The notes under the pieces were generated by a model. That model searched no databases. It was not told the origin of the DNA and saw only the letters and a program-made list of their open reading frames with translations. Positions 8,652-17,773 of a DNA stretch of 64,000 nt are shown in pieces (positions within the stretch are counted from its first letter, which is position 1; every line of letters begins with the position of its first letter). The DNA lies in the NCBI GenBank assembly GCA_004299845.1, contig CP036201.1:3534001-3598000 (forward strand), in the 5' to 3' direction. Both the position numbers and the translations under genes were made by a program. The stretch comes from Verrucomicrobia bacterium S94. Its GTDB lineage: Bacteria > Verrucomicrobiota > Kiritimatiellia > Kiritimatiellales > Pontiellaceae.

Positions 8652-11600
8652 AATTTTTTCTGAGCACATACGGATTTCAACGTTTTTTTGATGGGCTGCA
8701 CATACCGCATGTTCGGGGATTCCGCATGTACGGGATGCTTCATCTAGTGGTACAGGTGCTGATGCTGCACCTTTTTGTTCCGCATACAGTAGTCGCGGAG
8801 GAACCGGTTCCGGATACATACCGTATTTTATTTGTGAGTCATAAAACGGAGCTTCCTCCCTGGAACCTCGCTATGTTTTCGGAGTGTCGTTCCGAATTTG
8901 AACGGCTCTCCGGTCGTCCCGTCAGTATGATCATCAAAAGTATGGACCGCAAGGGGCCGGAAACGCCGGCTGCTGCGGGGAATCAGTTGTATCTGAGTGA
9001 CCGGGTGGAGGGGGTCGATTTCATGGTCTATCGCAATCCGCTCAGCAGTCCGCCTCTGCACCTTGCCGCTGAAGAAGGGGTTCCGCTGATTGTGCCGGCC
9101 TGCGATACCGCGAGCCTTACTGAGCCCGGAAAACTTCCGGCGAATGTTTACCTTAAAACGGTTACGCTTTCCCCCGCCCGTACCGCCGGGCTGGTTAAAC
9201 GGCTCTGTCCTGACGTTGGCAAACTGATTGTGATCGGCGGAGATCATGAAACGGATCGCTTTCTGATGCGACGGGCCCGGGAGGAACTCGGGGAGAACTA
9301 CGGCGGTCTTGCCGTTGAGTATTGGGAGGGTCTCAGGCCGGCAGATCTGAAAAAACGGGCGGCGGCTCTTTCCCGCGATACCGCTATTCTTTTTCTTAAA
9401 ATGACCCTTGATCCGAATGGGGCCATCCATATCTCCAGCGATATTGTGCGCGATTTGCTGGCGTATACTCCGGTTCCGGTGTTCGGTATTTCCGACACCT
9501 TTGTTGAAGAAGGTATTCTGGGGGGTTATGTGGCCTCGTCCCGGATGGAAGGGCGTCGGGCAGCGCAGATGCTCGCCCTGCTGGCAGACGGGAACAGTGT
9601 GCCGCCGATTGAACATGTGGAGGACTATGGCGAATATCAGTTCAATTGGCATCAGCTTAAGCGCTGGGGGATTCGGGAAAGTCAGCTGCCCGTCGGTTCC
9701 AGAATTCTGTACCGTCCGGACAGCCTTTTTGAACGCCATCCCTGGTTGCTGCAGGCGATCTGGAGCAGTTTTATCGGGCTGGTTCTGATTCTGTGCGTCA
9801 CTCTGCTGTTCCTGCTCAGCCGCCGGAAGACGCTCAGGGTGCTTCGGGAAAATGAGGAATGGCTTCGGCTCAGCACGGGAACGGCCGGAGTGGTGGCCTG
9901 GGAATATGATTGGGTCAACGATCGAATGGCCTGTTCGCAGCATCATGAACTGCTCTATGGACTGAAGCCGCAGTCACCCTGGACGAAAGTCGATTTTCTA
10001 AATGCCATTCATCCGGATGACCGTGAATTTGTCGACGGAGCCATTGCTCAATCCATCGCGCCCGGAAGCTCCGGGGAGTTTCGTTTTGATTGCCGTACGC
10101 TCTGGCCGGACGGGAGTGTGCACTGGCTTTTGATGACCGGTGAGGCTACAGCGCGGAATGCAGAGGGCGGTGCAGTCCTGATGCGCGGCTGTATGATGGA
10201 TATCACTGAACGCAAAATGATGGAAATGGCTTTGCGGGCCAGTAAGGAAAAAGAACGGCTGATGGCAAAACTGGTGATGGATTCCAATCAGCCGGTTGCG
10301 ATCGGTTTTGCCGACGGCCGTCTGGGAAGGTTTAATCCTGCATTCTGCGAATTGACCGGGTATACTGAAGAGGAGTTGAAACACATCGACTGGGCGACTG
10401 AGCTGACACCGCCGGAATGGCTGGAGGCCGAGCGCCGGGCATTGGCCGTACTCGTACGTACCGGTGAGCCGGTTCGTTACGAAAAAGAGTACATCCGGAA
10501 GGATGGTTCTCGCGTATCGGTTTCGTTGTTTACTCATCTGAGTCGCTCCGTCGACGGAATACCCGATTATTTTTATGCTTTTATCTCCGATATCACTGAA
10601 CTGAAACGGGTACGGGAAGAGGTACTGAAAGAAAAAAACCGGCTCCAGTTCGCTTTGGAAGTCAGTCATATGGGGGCATGGGATCTGAATTTGTCTGATT
10701 TAAGTTCTCATCGGACGAAAACACACGATGAGGTGTTCGGGTATAAAACTCCGGTGCCTGAATGGACGTATGAAATGTTTCTGGAACATGTCCTTCCGGA
10801 AGAACGGGAAGAGGTGAACCGGAAGTTTCAGACCGCGATTACGACCGGTGAGGACTGGAGTTTCGAGTGCCGGATTCGCCGGGCAGACGGGAAAGTACGC
10901 TGGATCTGGGCGGTTGGTCGTCCGGCTGGTGGAAATCAAGGGCTGATGGGGGGAGTGGTTCAGGACATAACAGAACGGAAACAGACTGAACTGGCCTTGA
11001 AGGAGTCGCATGACCTCCTCGAAGTACGGGTTGAAGAGAGAACGGCAGAACTGAAAGAGCGCCGGGATGAAGCGGAGCAGTTGAACCGGGCCATGATCAA
11101 CCTGCTGCAGGATCTGAAGCAGACCAACCGGGGACTGAAAGCGGCGGAAGAGTCGTTGCGCACGACGAATAAAGAGCTGGAGGCTTTCTCCTATTCGGTA
11201 TCACATGACCTGCGTGCACCGTTGCGTCATATTGCCGGTTTTGTGGAGCTGTTGCTTAAAAGAGAAAAGGGGCGTTTGGATGAGCGATCGGAGCATTACC
11301 TCTTGACGATTGACCAATCGGTTAAACGGATGGGGCAACTGATCGATGACCTGCTGGCCCTGTCCCGGATGAGCCGGTCGGATATGCATTTTTGCGATGT
11401 CGATATGAATGAGGTGGTTAGAAATGCCTTAAAAGAACTTGCTCATATGAAAAAAGAACGAAGTATAGTGTGGAATATCGTGCCGATGCCTTCGGTGACG
11501 GCCGATCCGCGGCTTTTGCTGCAGGTGTGGATCAATCTGATTGGGAATGCCTTGAAATTTACAGCCCGGAAGAAGGAAGCGGTCATTGAGATCGGGATCC

Positions 11601-11866
11601 TGGATAAAGAAGAAGTGAAAGAGGAGAATCAGGCGGTATTTTATATCCGCGATAACGGCGCCGGATTTGAGCCGGAATATGCCCATAAGCTGTTCGGCGT
11701 GTTCCAACGGCTGCACCGGGAGGATGAATTTGAGGGGACCGGCATTGGACTGGCTACGGTGAGAAGGATTATCCATCGCCATGGCGGTAAGGTCTGGGCT
11801 GAAGGGGCGGTTGACCGGGGGGCCGCATTTTATTTTACCCTGGGGAAAAACAAAGGGGAAAAATGA
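8648..11866 (+). CDS. Sensor histidine kinase with periplasmic ABC_sub_bind domain and PAS domains
   Basis: 1072 residues. An N-terminal signal-anchor (about 28-50) precedes a periplasmic substrate-binding-like domain (about 57-350, ABC_sub_bind type). A membrane helix follows (about 370-392), then three PAS units (about 400-525, 540-660, 670-785) and a coiled coil (790-850). The kinase core has H-box FSYSVSHDLRAPLRHI with His853, N-box NLIGNALKFT, and G-boxes DNGAGFEPEY and GTGIGLATVRRI. This H-box subtype is that of phytochrome-like kinases, which commonly pair with Rcp1-type receivers; exactly such a gene follows with an ATGA overlap. The ligand is unknown; ABC_sub_bind domains bind small organic solutes. 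Translationally coupled to the PAS gene upstream. Confidence 0.93.
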   Translation: MKFFLSTYGFQRFFDGLHIPHVRGFRMYGMLHLVVQVLMLHLFVPHTVVAEEPVPDTYRILFVSHKTELPPWNLAMFSECRSEFERLSGRPVSMIIKSMDRKGPETPAAAGNQLYLSDRVEGVDFMVYRNPLSSPPLHLAAEEGVPLIVPACDTASLTEPGKLPANVYLKTVTLSPARTAGLVKRLCPDVGKLIVIGGDHETDRFLMRRAREELGENYGGLAVEYWEGLRPADLKKRAAALSRDTAILFLKMTLDPNGAIHISSDIVRDLLAYTPVPVFGISDTFVEEGILGGYVASSRMEGRRAAQMLALLADGNSVPPIEHVEDYGEYQFNWHQLKRWGIRESQLPVGSRILYRPDSLFERHPWLLQAIWSSFIGLVLILCVTLLFLLSRRKTLRVLRENEEWLRLSTGTAGVVAWEYDWVNDRMACSQHHELLYGLKPQSPWTKVDFLNAIHPDDREFVDGAIAQSIAPGSSGEFRFDCRTLWPDGSVHWLLMTGEATARNAEGGAVLMRGCMMDITERKMMEMALRASKEKERLMAKLVMDSNQPVAIGFADGRLGRFNPAFCELTGYTEEELKHIDWATELTPPEWLEAERRALAVLVRTGEPVRYEKEYIRKDGSRVSVSLFTHLSRSVDGIPDYFYAFISDITELKRVREEVLKEKNRLQFALEVSHMGAWDLNLSDLSSHRTKTHDEVFGYKTPVPEWTYEMFLEHVLPEEREEVNRKFQTAITTGEDWSFECRIRRADGKVRWIWAVGRPAGGNQGLMGGVVQDITERKQTELALKESHDLLEVRVEERTAELKERRDEAEQLNRAMINLLQDLKQTNRGLKAAEESLRTTNKELEAFSYSVSHDLRAPLRHIAGFVELLLKREKGRLDERSEHYLLTIDQSVKRMGQLIDDLLALSRMSRSDMHFCDVDMNEVVRNALKELAHMKKERSIVWNIVPMPSVTADPRLLLQVWINLIGNALKFTARKKEAVIEIGILDKEEVKEENQAVFYIRDNGAGFEPEYAHKLFGVFQRLHREDEFEGTGIGLATVRRIIHRHGGKVWAEGAVDRGAAFYFTLGKNKGEK

Positions 11867-12309
11867 TGGAAATGAAAAAAATATTGCTGGTAGAGGATGA
11901 TATTCGGGATGTCGAACTGGCGATCTCTTCGCTGGATGAGCATAACCTTTCCAATGAAGTGGCGGTTGCGCGCGATGGGGCGGAGGCGCTGGACTATCTG
12001 TATCGGCGGGGTGCCTTTTCGGATCGTCCGCCGGGAAACCCGGTTGTGGTTTTTCTTGATCTTAAAATGCCGAAGGTGGATGGGCATGAGGTATTGCAGC
12101 AGATCAAAAATGATCCTGAGCTCTGTACGATACCGGTTGTGATTCTGACCTCTTCGCGTGAAGAGCAGGATCTGGCACAAAGCTATGAGGCGCATGCAAA
12201 TGCCTATGTGGTCAAACCGGTGCTCTTTGAGGCGTTTACCAAAGCGGTGCAGGATCTGGGATTATTCTGGGTGCTGACCAATGAGCCTCCGCCTCAGGTC
12301 CGGAAATAA
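11863..12309 (+). CDS. Rcp1-like receiver-only response regulator
   Basis: 148-residue single receiver domain with acidic pocket LLVEDDIRD, phospho-acceptor Asp66 in VVFLDLKMPKVDG, conserved Thr/Ser in VILTSSREEQD and Lys in YVVKPV. Sequence style and size match the Rcp1 group that is phosphorylated by phytochrome-type kinases such as the one just upstream, with which it shares an ATGA overlap. It lacks an output domain, so it must act by protein contact or pass phosphate onward. Ribosome site AAAGGGG lies within the kinase 3' end. Confidence 0.93.
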   Translation: MMEMKKILLVEDDIRDVELAISSLDEHNLSNEVAVARDGAEALDYLYRRGAFSDRPPGNPVVVFLDLKMPKVDGHEVLQQIKNDPELCTIPVVILTSSREEQDLAQSYEAHANAYVVKPVLFEAFTKAVQDLGLFWVLTNEPPPQVRK

Positions 12310-12335
12310 GACTGTGATTGCCAAAGGAGGAAACC

Positions 12336-13265
12336 ATGAACAAGCCGATTGATTTACGATTGCTCATTGTTGAAGACGATCCGAATGATGCCGAACTTGA
12401 AATTGCAGAGTTGGAGGCGAATGGATTTCATTGTCAGTGGGATCGGGTGGAAACCCGAGAGGCTTATCTGGAGGGGCTTACCCGTACCGATTATGATCTG
12501 ATTCTTTCTGATTATACACTGCCTGCGTTTGATGGTCTGACTGCCCTCGGTCTGCTGTCACAGCAGAAACAGGAGATCCCGTTCATTCTGGTTTCGGGAA
12601 CCGTCGGGGAAGAGTTTGCTATTAACAGTCTTAAAGCCGGCGCAACCGATTATGTACTCAAGGAGCGGATTTCCCGCCTGGCTCCCGTTGTACACCGTGC
12701 TTTGGAGGAGCACCGGGAACGTCAGGAACGAAAGCAGGCGCAGCAACAGCTGCTGTCCGTGAATGCCCGTTTCCGGGCCATTGTGGAAACTGCGAATGAT
12801 GCGATCATTACAACCGACAGCATGGGGATTGTTCAGGATTGGAATCCGGCAGCCAAACAGGTATTCGGTTATTCCGCAAAGGAAATGGAAGGTCGGACGG
12901 TGACCTGTATTCTTCCGGAGCGCTATCGCAATGACCGGTACCATAATCTGCGCGAACTGATTTCGGACTGTGAGCAGGAGAGAGTTGGAAATACGATGGA
13001 ACTGACCGGGATCCGGAAGGACGGTACGGAATTTCCCATGGACCTCTCTCTGGCTTCGTGGACCGATTCCGAGGAGATTTATTATACGGCGATCATTCGG
13101 GATATTACCGAGCGGAAACAGGTGGAGGAATCGCTGCGGCAGCATAATCTGGAACTGGAGCAGTTCAATAAAATGGCTACCGGTCGGGAACTGCGGATGA
13201 TCGAACTGAAGCAGGAAATTAACGCGCTGTGCCGTGAACTCGGTCGGGAAGCGCCCTACGCCTGA
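12336..13265 (+). CDS. Receiver-PAS fusion protein with shared helical tail
   Basis: 309 residues. Receiver domain (about 5-125; VEDDPNDAE, Asp59 in LILSDYTLPAFDG, Lys in YVLKER), then a linker helix (130-150) and one PAS/PAC unit (about 150-265, ending DITERKQVEES). The tail (276-308) contains GRELRMIELKQEINALCREL and is nearly the same as that on the 4544 gene product. No enzymatic or DNA-binding output. It may receive phosphate from a kinase in the operon and relay it conformationally. An ideal AAAGGAGG at 12323-12330 places the start at the ATG 12336 rather than an upstream TTG. Confidence 0.88.
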   Translation: MNKPIDLRLLIVEDDPNDAELEIAELEANGFHCQWDRVETREAYLEGLTRTDYDLILSDYTLPAFDGLTALGLLSQQKQEIPFILVSGTVGEEFAINSLKAGATDYVLKERISRLAPVVHRALEEHRERQERKQAQQQLLSVNARFRAIVETANDAIITTDSMGIVQDWNPAAKQVFGYSAKEMEGRTVTCILPERYRNDRYHNLRELISDCEQERVGNTMELTGIRKDGTEFPMDLSLASWTDSEEIYYTAIIRDITERKQVEESLRQHNLELEQFNKMATGRELRMIELKQEINALCRELGREAPYA

Positions 13266-13289
13266 TCGGGAAAAGGGAAACGGGATTTC

Positions 13290-16200
13290 ATGGTCGATGT
13301 TTTACAGAAAACCGGATCGGCACTCGCGTGCCGATGGATGCGTTCAGCTTTAATCACGGAGCTGCCGGAATTCAGCCGGCTCGAAGAGCTGGCGAGTCAC
13401 ATGTGTGAACACCTCTATGCGCTGACGGGTACAACGGCAGTTGCCTTTTATCTTCATTCGAACAATGACTCCGACTGTCGGCCGGTTTCGGTATATCCGC
13501 CGCAGAGCAGCTCGCAGGTTGAGCTGGACCGCCTGTCGGGTCTGTGTCCGGTGTGCCGCCCGGCTCCGCTTCCCTTTCTGGTGAAAGATCTGGCGCCGGA
13601 GGACCCCCTGTATGATCCGCTGAAGAAGGGAGGAATTGAAAATCTGCTGCGCGTTCCTGTTCACAGTGCACATATGCTTGCCGGACAGTTTGTGCTGTTC
13701 AATGTACAGGATAAAAACTGTGCCGTCGCATTTGAAGCTGCACTGAATCAGCTGGAACCGACTATCGGTCTTGCATTGCAGTATTGCGCGGCACGCCGGG
13801 AAATCAAGCAGCAGAAAAGTATGCTCGAAGAGCTGGTTGAGTTGCGTACGGCGGAGCTTCAGCGTGTGAATGCTGAGCTGGCCGATTCGCGTCTCGCGGC
13901 ATTGAATATGATGGAGGATGCCATTTTATCGGGCGAAAAAATGGCGTATCAGAATAATCTGTTCAATTCCTTCATGGACTCGTTGCCTTCACTGGTTTTA
14001 TTCAAAGATACAGAGGGCCGGTTGCTCACGGTGAATAAGGCATTTGCTGAGTGGAAAAAGGAAGATCCGGAAAACCTGCTCGGAAAAACCGTATATGATT
14101 TTCTTCCGCAGGATGAGGCGGAACAGATTGAAAAAGATGATCGTTATGTCATGGAAACCGGTGAAACTCTCCAGAAGGAGCAGTTTATCGGTCGGCGCTG
14201 GTGGATGGTTATCAAGGTTCCGCGTTACAATGAAGCCGGAGCTGTGGTCGGTAGTTACGAAGTGATCTGGGATATTACCGATCGTAAAGAGGCGGAAAAA
14301 CAGCTGGAGCTGAGTCGTTTTGCCATGGATCACTCCAGTCTGGCTATTTTTCTGGCGGATGAAAACGGGCGGTTTCACTATACCAACAAACGGGCAACCG
14401 AACTGCTGGGCTATTCACCGGAGGAATTTCTGAATATGTCCGTTGCGGATATTGAGAGGGAGAACGTCTCGTCTTCCGGGGGGTGGGAGGCAATCTGGAA
14501 TTCGGTGAAACAGAAAAGCCGGTCGAATTTTGAAGCATTGCACCGGGCTAAAAACGGTACTGTAATTCCTGTGGAAGTCGCGGCCAACTATCTGACCTGG
14601 GGAGATCGGGAATATGTGATCGGCTTTACCGCAGACATCACTGAACGCAAAGCCGCCAGGGAGCAGCTTGAGGCCAGCGAGGCTCAGTTCCGCAGTTATA
14701 TCGAACATGCTCCGCACGGTATTTTTATCAGCGATGAAACCGGAAACTATCTTGATGTCAACGGCGCGGCGGCGACCATGACCGGTTATCCTGTTGAGGA
14801 ATTGCGGCAGATGCATCTGCTGGATTTTTATGAAGATGTAAAGGTGCGGACAAAGGCGGAAAAGAGCTTTCGGTCCGTGCTGGAAGGTGAAAATGTGCAG
14901 GTGGAACTGCCGTTCCGGACCAAAAGCGGGGATGAACGATGGTGGTCGATTTCAACAGCACCGTTACCGAACCATCGTTTTATCGGATTTGCCGAGGATA
15001 TTACCTCGCGGGTTCGAATAACTGCAGCGCTGAAAGCATCGCGGGAGCAGTATTCCACATTGCTCTCAAACCTGCCCGGTATGGCCTATCTGTGCAGTGA
15101 TGATGAGAGCTGGACCATGCGGTTTATCAGTAGCGGGTGCCTGGATATTACAGGATATGCGCCGCAGGCTATTATCGGAAACCGGCTGGTATCTTTTGCG
15201 GATCTGATGCATCCCGAAGATCGTGAACGGGTGAACGAGGCTGTGAAAACGAGCCTGCGGATTCAGGCGCATTTCGAACAGGAATACCGGATTCATACGC
15301 GTACCGGCGAGGAAAAATGGGTTTGGGAACGGGGTATCGGGCGGAAGGATTCCGAAGGAAATACGGTTATTGAAGGATTCATTTCAGATATCACCGAACG
15401 AAAAAAAGCCGAAGAGCAGCTGCGTAAAGTCAGCGAAGAACAGAACATGATTCTCAGCAACAGTACGCTGGGTATTGCGTTGGTGCGGAACCGGATGTTT
15501 GAGTGGGTGAATCCCCGGATGTCCGAAATTCTGGGGATTCCTATTGAGGAAATTCAGGACCACTCCACCCGGCTGCTGTATATGTCGGATGAGGATTACA
15601 GCAGAAAGTCTGCAGAAGCATATGAGACGTTGTCCAGAAATAAACTTTATGACCGGACGGTGCAGTTTAAACACGCTAAGGGTCATAGTTTCTGGGGACG
15701 CCTGACCGGAAAGGCGCTGAACCCTGAAAATCCTGATGACGGATCGATCTGGATGCTCGAAGACATTACCGTTCGCCGGGAAAGCGAAGAGGAGCTGCTG
15801 CGTCTTTCGACTGCCCTGGAGCAGACTCCCGATTCTATTGTGATTACCGATATTGACGGTACCATACAGTATGTTAACCCGGCTTTTGAAATAAGTACCG
15901 GGTATACACGTAATGAGGTGATAGGCACGAATCCGAGGCTGCTGAAGAGCGGGGAGCATCGGGACAGAATTTATGAAACGCTGTGGAAAACGGTTGCCGG
16001 CGGAAGGATCTGGGAGGGTCGGCTGATCAACCGGAGAAAAGACGGGTCGCTCATTACCGAAGAAGTCTCTATTGCACCGGTTAAGGATGATACCGGCCAA
16101 ATCATTAATTATGTAGCCATCCAACGGGATATTACGGCAGACCTGGCGCGCGAAGAGGAATTGCGGCAGAGCCAGAAAATGGAGGCCATCGGTCTGCTGG

Positions 16201-17327
16201 CCGGCGGGGTGGCTCACGACTTTAACAACATTCTTCAGGCCATTCAGGGATTCTGCGAACTGTTGCTCTACGATCTCGCACCGGAATCGCAGCAGTATCA
16301 GAATGCACTGGAAATCAAACAGTCTGCAGCAAAAGCGGTTGGTCTGACCAGACAGCTTCTGGCGTTCGGCCGTAAGCAGCCGCTGGATGCCCGTCTGCTG
16401 GATGTGCAGACGGTGCTGCAGGAAAACGAGGCCCTGCTGCATATCCTGCTGGGAGAACACTATGCGTTGCAGATGGATTGCAAACCCGCACTTCCCCGGA
16501 TACGCATGGATGCCGGACAGTTGACTCAGATCATCATGAATCTGGCGGTTAATGCGCGCGATGCCATGCCGGAAGGCGGACTTTTTTCTGTTTCAGCGGA
16601 ACAGATTGTTCTGGAGCAGCAGGAAACAGGGATGCCCGGAAGCCGGCCGGGGTCATTCATCCGGTTGTCATTTTCCGATACCGGCAGTGGGATTGAACCC
16701 CGGATTCTTTCGCGTCTGTTCGAGCCGTTTTTCACGACGAAGGATGTAGGTAAAGGCACCGGCCTCGGTCTTTCTGTGGTTTACGGAATTATGCAGCAGA
16801 ATAACGGATGGGTGAATGTAAGCAGTGAAAAGGGGAGCGGAACCACTTTCTCGCTCTATTTTCCCGTGGCGGAAACACATGGAGGTGATGATCCGGACCG
16901 GGCCGGATCGCAGGAAAGCGATTTCCTTCGGATTCTGGTGGTGGAGGACGACCCCCAGCTTCAGCCCCTGTTTAAGGAGGTTCTTGAAGCCGCAGAGTTT
17001 TCAGTATACATAGCCGGCTCGATCAAGGAGGCCATGCGTTGGCTCCAGCGTCTGGAAAACAGAATCGATCTTTTATTGACCGATATGCAGCTTTCGGATG
17101 GGTACGGTATCGATCTGGCAGACCGGTTGCGAAAAGATTACCCGCATCTTCCGGTGCTGCTCTGCAGCGGCTATCCGGAGCAGGAGCAACGCTGGGAGAA
17201 TCTTGAACAAAGCAGTTACGTTTTTTTGCATAAACCTTTCACTGCAGTCGGGTTGATGAATTCGATCCAGAAGGCGGTGATTAAAATTGAACAGGAGAAC
17301 AGGGATGGCGACCATTATCGTTATTGA
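13290..17327 (+). CDS. Hybrid sensor histidine kinase (GAF, six PAS, HisKA, HATPase, receiver)
   Basis: 1345-residue, apparently cytoplasmic kinase with no clear membrane segment. A GAF-like domain (about 20-165) and a short coiled coil precede six PAS/PAC units whose DITxR tails fall near residues 327, 448, 569, 699, 824 and 946. Then HisKA with His976 in LLAGGVAHDFNNILQAI, and an HATPase with NLAVNARDAMPEGG, DTGSGI and GKGTGLGLSVVYGI. A C-terminal receiver (1209-1335) has Asp1265 in LLLTDMQLSDG. The internal receiver implies a phosphorelay needing an HPt protein; the orphan HPt at 3977 fits. The 3' end overlaps the start of the next receiver gene by 23 bases. Confidence 0.93.
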   Translation: MVDVLQKTGSALACRWMRSALITELPEFSRLEELASHMCEHLYALTGTTAVAFYLHSNNDSDCRPVSVYPPQSSSQVELDRLSGLCPVCRPAPLPFLVKDLAPEDPLYDPLKKGGIENLLRVPVHSAHMLAGQFVLFNVQDKNCAVAFEAALNQLEPTIGLALQYCAARREIKQQKSMLEELVELRTAELQRVNAELADSRLAALNMMEDAILSGEKMAYQNNLFNSFMDSLPSLVLFKDTEGRLLTVNKAFAEWKKEDPENLLGKTVYDFLPQDEAEQIEKDDRYVMETGETLQKEQFIGRRWWMVIKVPRYNEAGAVVGSYEVIWDITDRKEAEKQLELSRFAMDHSSLAIFLADENGRFHYTNKRATELLGYSPEEFLNMSVADIERENVSSSGGWEAIWNSVKQKSRSNFEALHRAKNGTVIPVEVAANYLTWGDREYVIGFTADITERKAAREQLEASEAQFRSYIEHAPHGIFISDETGNYLDVNGAAATMTGYPVEELRQMHLLDFYEDVKVRTKAEKSFRSVLEGENVQVELPFRTKSGDERWWSISTAPLPNHRFIGFAEDITSRVRITAALKASREQYSTLLSNLPGMAYLCSDDESWTMRFISSGCLDITGYAPQAIIGNRLVSFADLMHPEDRERVNEAVKTSLRIQAHFEQEYRIHTRTGEEKWVWERGIGRKDSEGNTVIEGFISDITERKKAEEQLRKVSEEQNMILSNSTLGIALVRNRMFEWVNPRMSEILGIPIEEIQDHSTRLLYMSDEDYSRKSAEAYETLSRNKLYDRTVQFKHAKGHSFWGRLTGKALNPENPDDGSIWMLEDITVRRESEEELLRLSTALEQTPDSIVITDIDGTIQYVNPAFEISTGYTRNEVIGTNPRLLKSGEHRDRIYETLWKTVAGGRIWEGRLINRRKDGSLITEEVSIAPVKDDTGQIINYVAIQRDITADLAREEELRQSQKMEAIGLLAGGVAHDFNNILQAIQGFCELLLYDLAPESQQYQNALEIKQSAAKAVGLTRQLLAFGRKQPLDARLLDVQTVLQENEALLHILLGEHYALQMDCKPALPRIRMDAGQLTQIIMNLAVNARDAMPEGGLFSVSAEQIVLEQQETGMPGSRPGSFIRLSFSDTGSGIEPRILSRLFEPFFTTKDVGKGTGLGLSVVYGIMQQNNGWVNVSSEKGSGTTFSLYFPVAETHGGDDPDRAGSQESDFLRILVVEDDPQLQPLFKEVLEAAEFSVYIAGSIKEAMRWLQRLENRIDLLLTDMQLSDGYGIDLADRLRKDYPHLPVLLCSGYPEQEQRWENLEQSSYVFLHKPFTAVGLMNSIQKAVIKIEQENRDGDHYRY

Positions 17328-17694
17328 TGACGACAAAACTATTCAGACGGTTTTTGAACAGTTTTTAGTCCGTAAAGGCCATGAGGTCATGTTGGCGGAT
17401 GACGGCCGAAAAGGGATGAAGATGATCGAAGAGGGGGCTCCGGATCTGGTCATCACGGATATTATGATGCCGGAGATGGATGGACTGGAAATTCTGCTGA
17501 AGATCCGGGGAGCCGACCGGAACCTTCCGATTATTGCCATATCAGGCGGTATGCGGGATCTTCCGATCAATTTTCTGCGGCAGGCCAAGCTGTTTGGAGC
17601 GCAGGAAGTCTTTGAAAAACCGGTTCCGCTGGACGTACTGGGGGAAGCTGTAGACCGGGCGCTGACGGCTGAAGTGGATACTGTGGCAGAATAG
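17305..17694 (+). CDS. Receiver-only response regulator
   Basis: 129-residue CheY-like receiver: acidic pocket IVIDDDK, phospho-acceptor Asp52 in LVITDIMMPEMDG, Ser in IIAISGG and Lys in FEKPVPLDVLG. No output domain. The ATG at 17305 has ribosome site ACAGGAG (17291-17297), lying inside the hybrid kinase gene, so the two are probably coupled. It is the last gene of the sensory operon and is followed by a terminator hairpin. It is a plausible end point or phosphate sink of the relay. Confidence 0.9.
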   Translation: MATIIVIDDDKTIQTVFEQFLVRKGHEVMLADDGRKGMKMIEEGAPDLVITDIMMPEMDGLEILLKIRGADRNLPIIAISGGMRDLPINFLRQAKLFGAQEVFEKPVPLDVLGEAVDRALTAEVDTVAE

Positions 17695-17718
17695 GCGTTT
17701 TCTCCGCCCGTCACACGG

Positions 17719-17744
17719 AAAAGGCCGGATTCATCCGGCCTTTT
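17719..17744. terminator. Bidirectional intrinsic terminator
   Basis: AAAAGGCCGGAT and ATCCGGCCTTTT form a near-perfect 12-bp stem with a two-base loop. A-run and T-run on either side make it function on both strands, serving the sensory operon (plus) and rng (minus), which converge here. Confidence 0.85.
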
Positions 17745-17773
17745 CACAGGGTGTGCGGGACCAGCAGGGCCGA

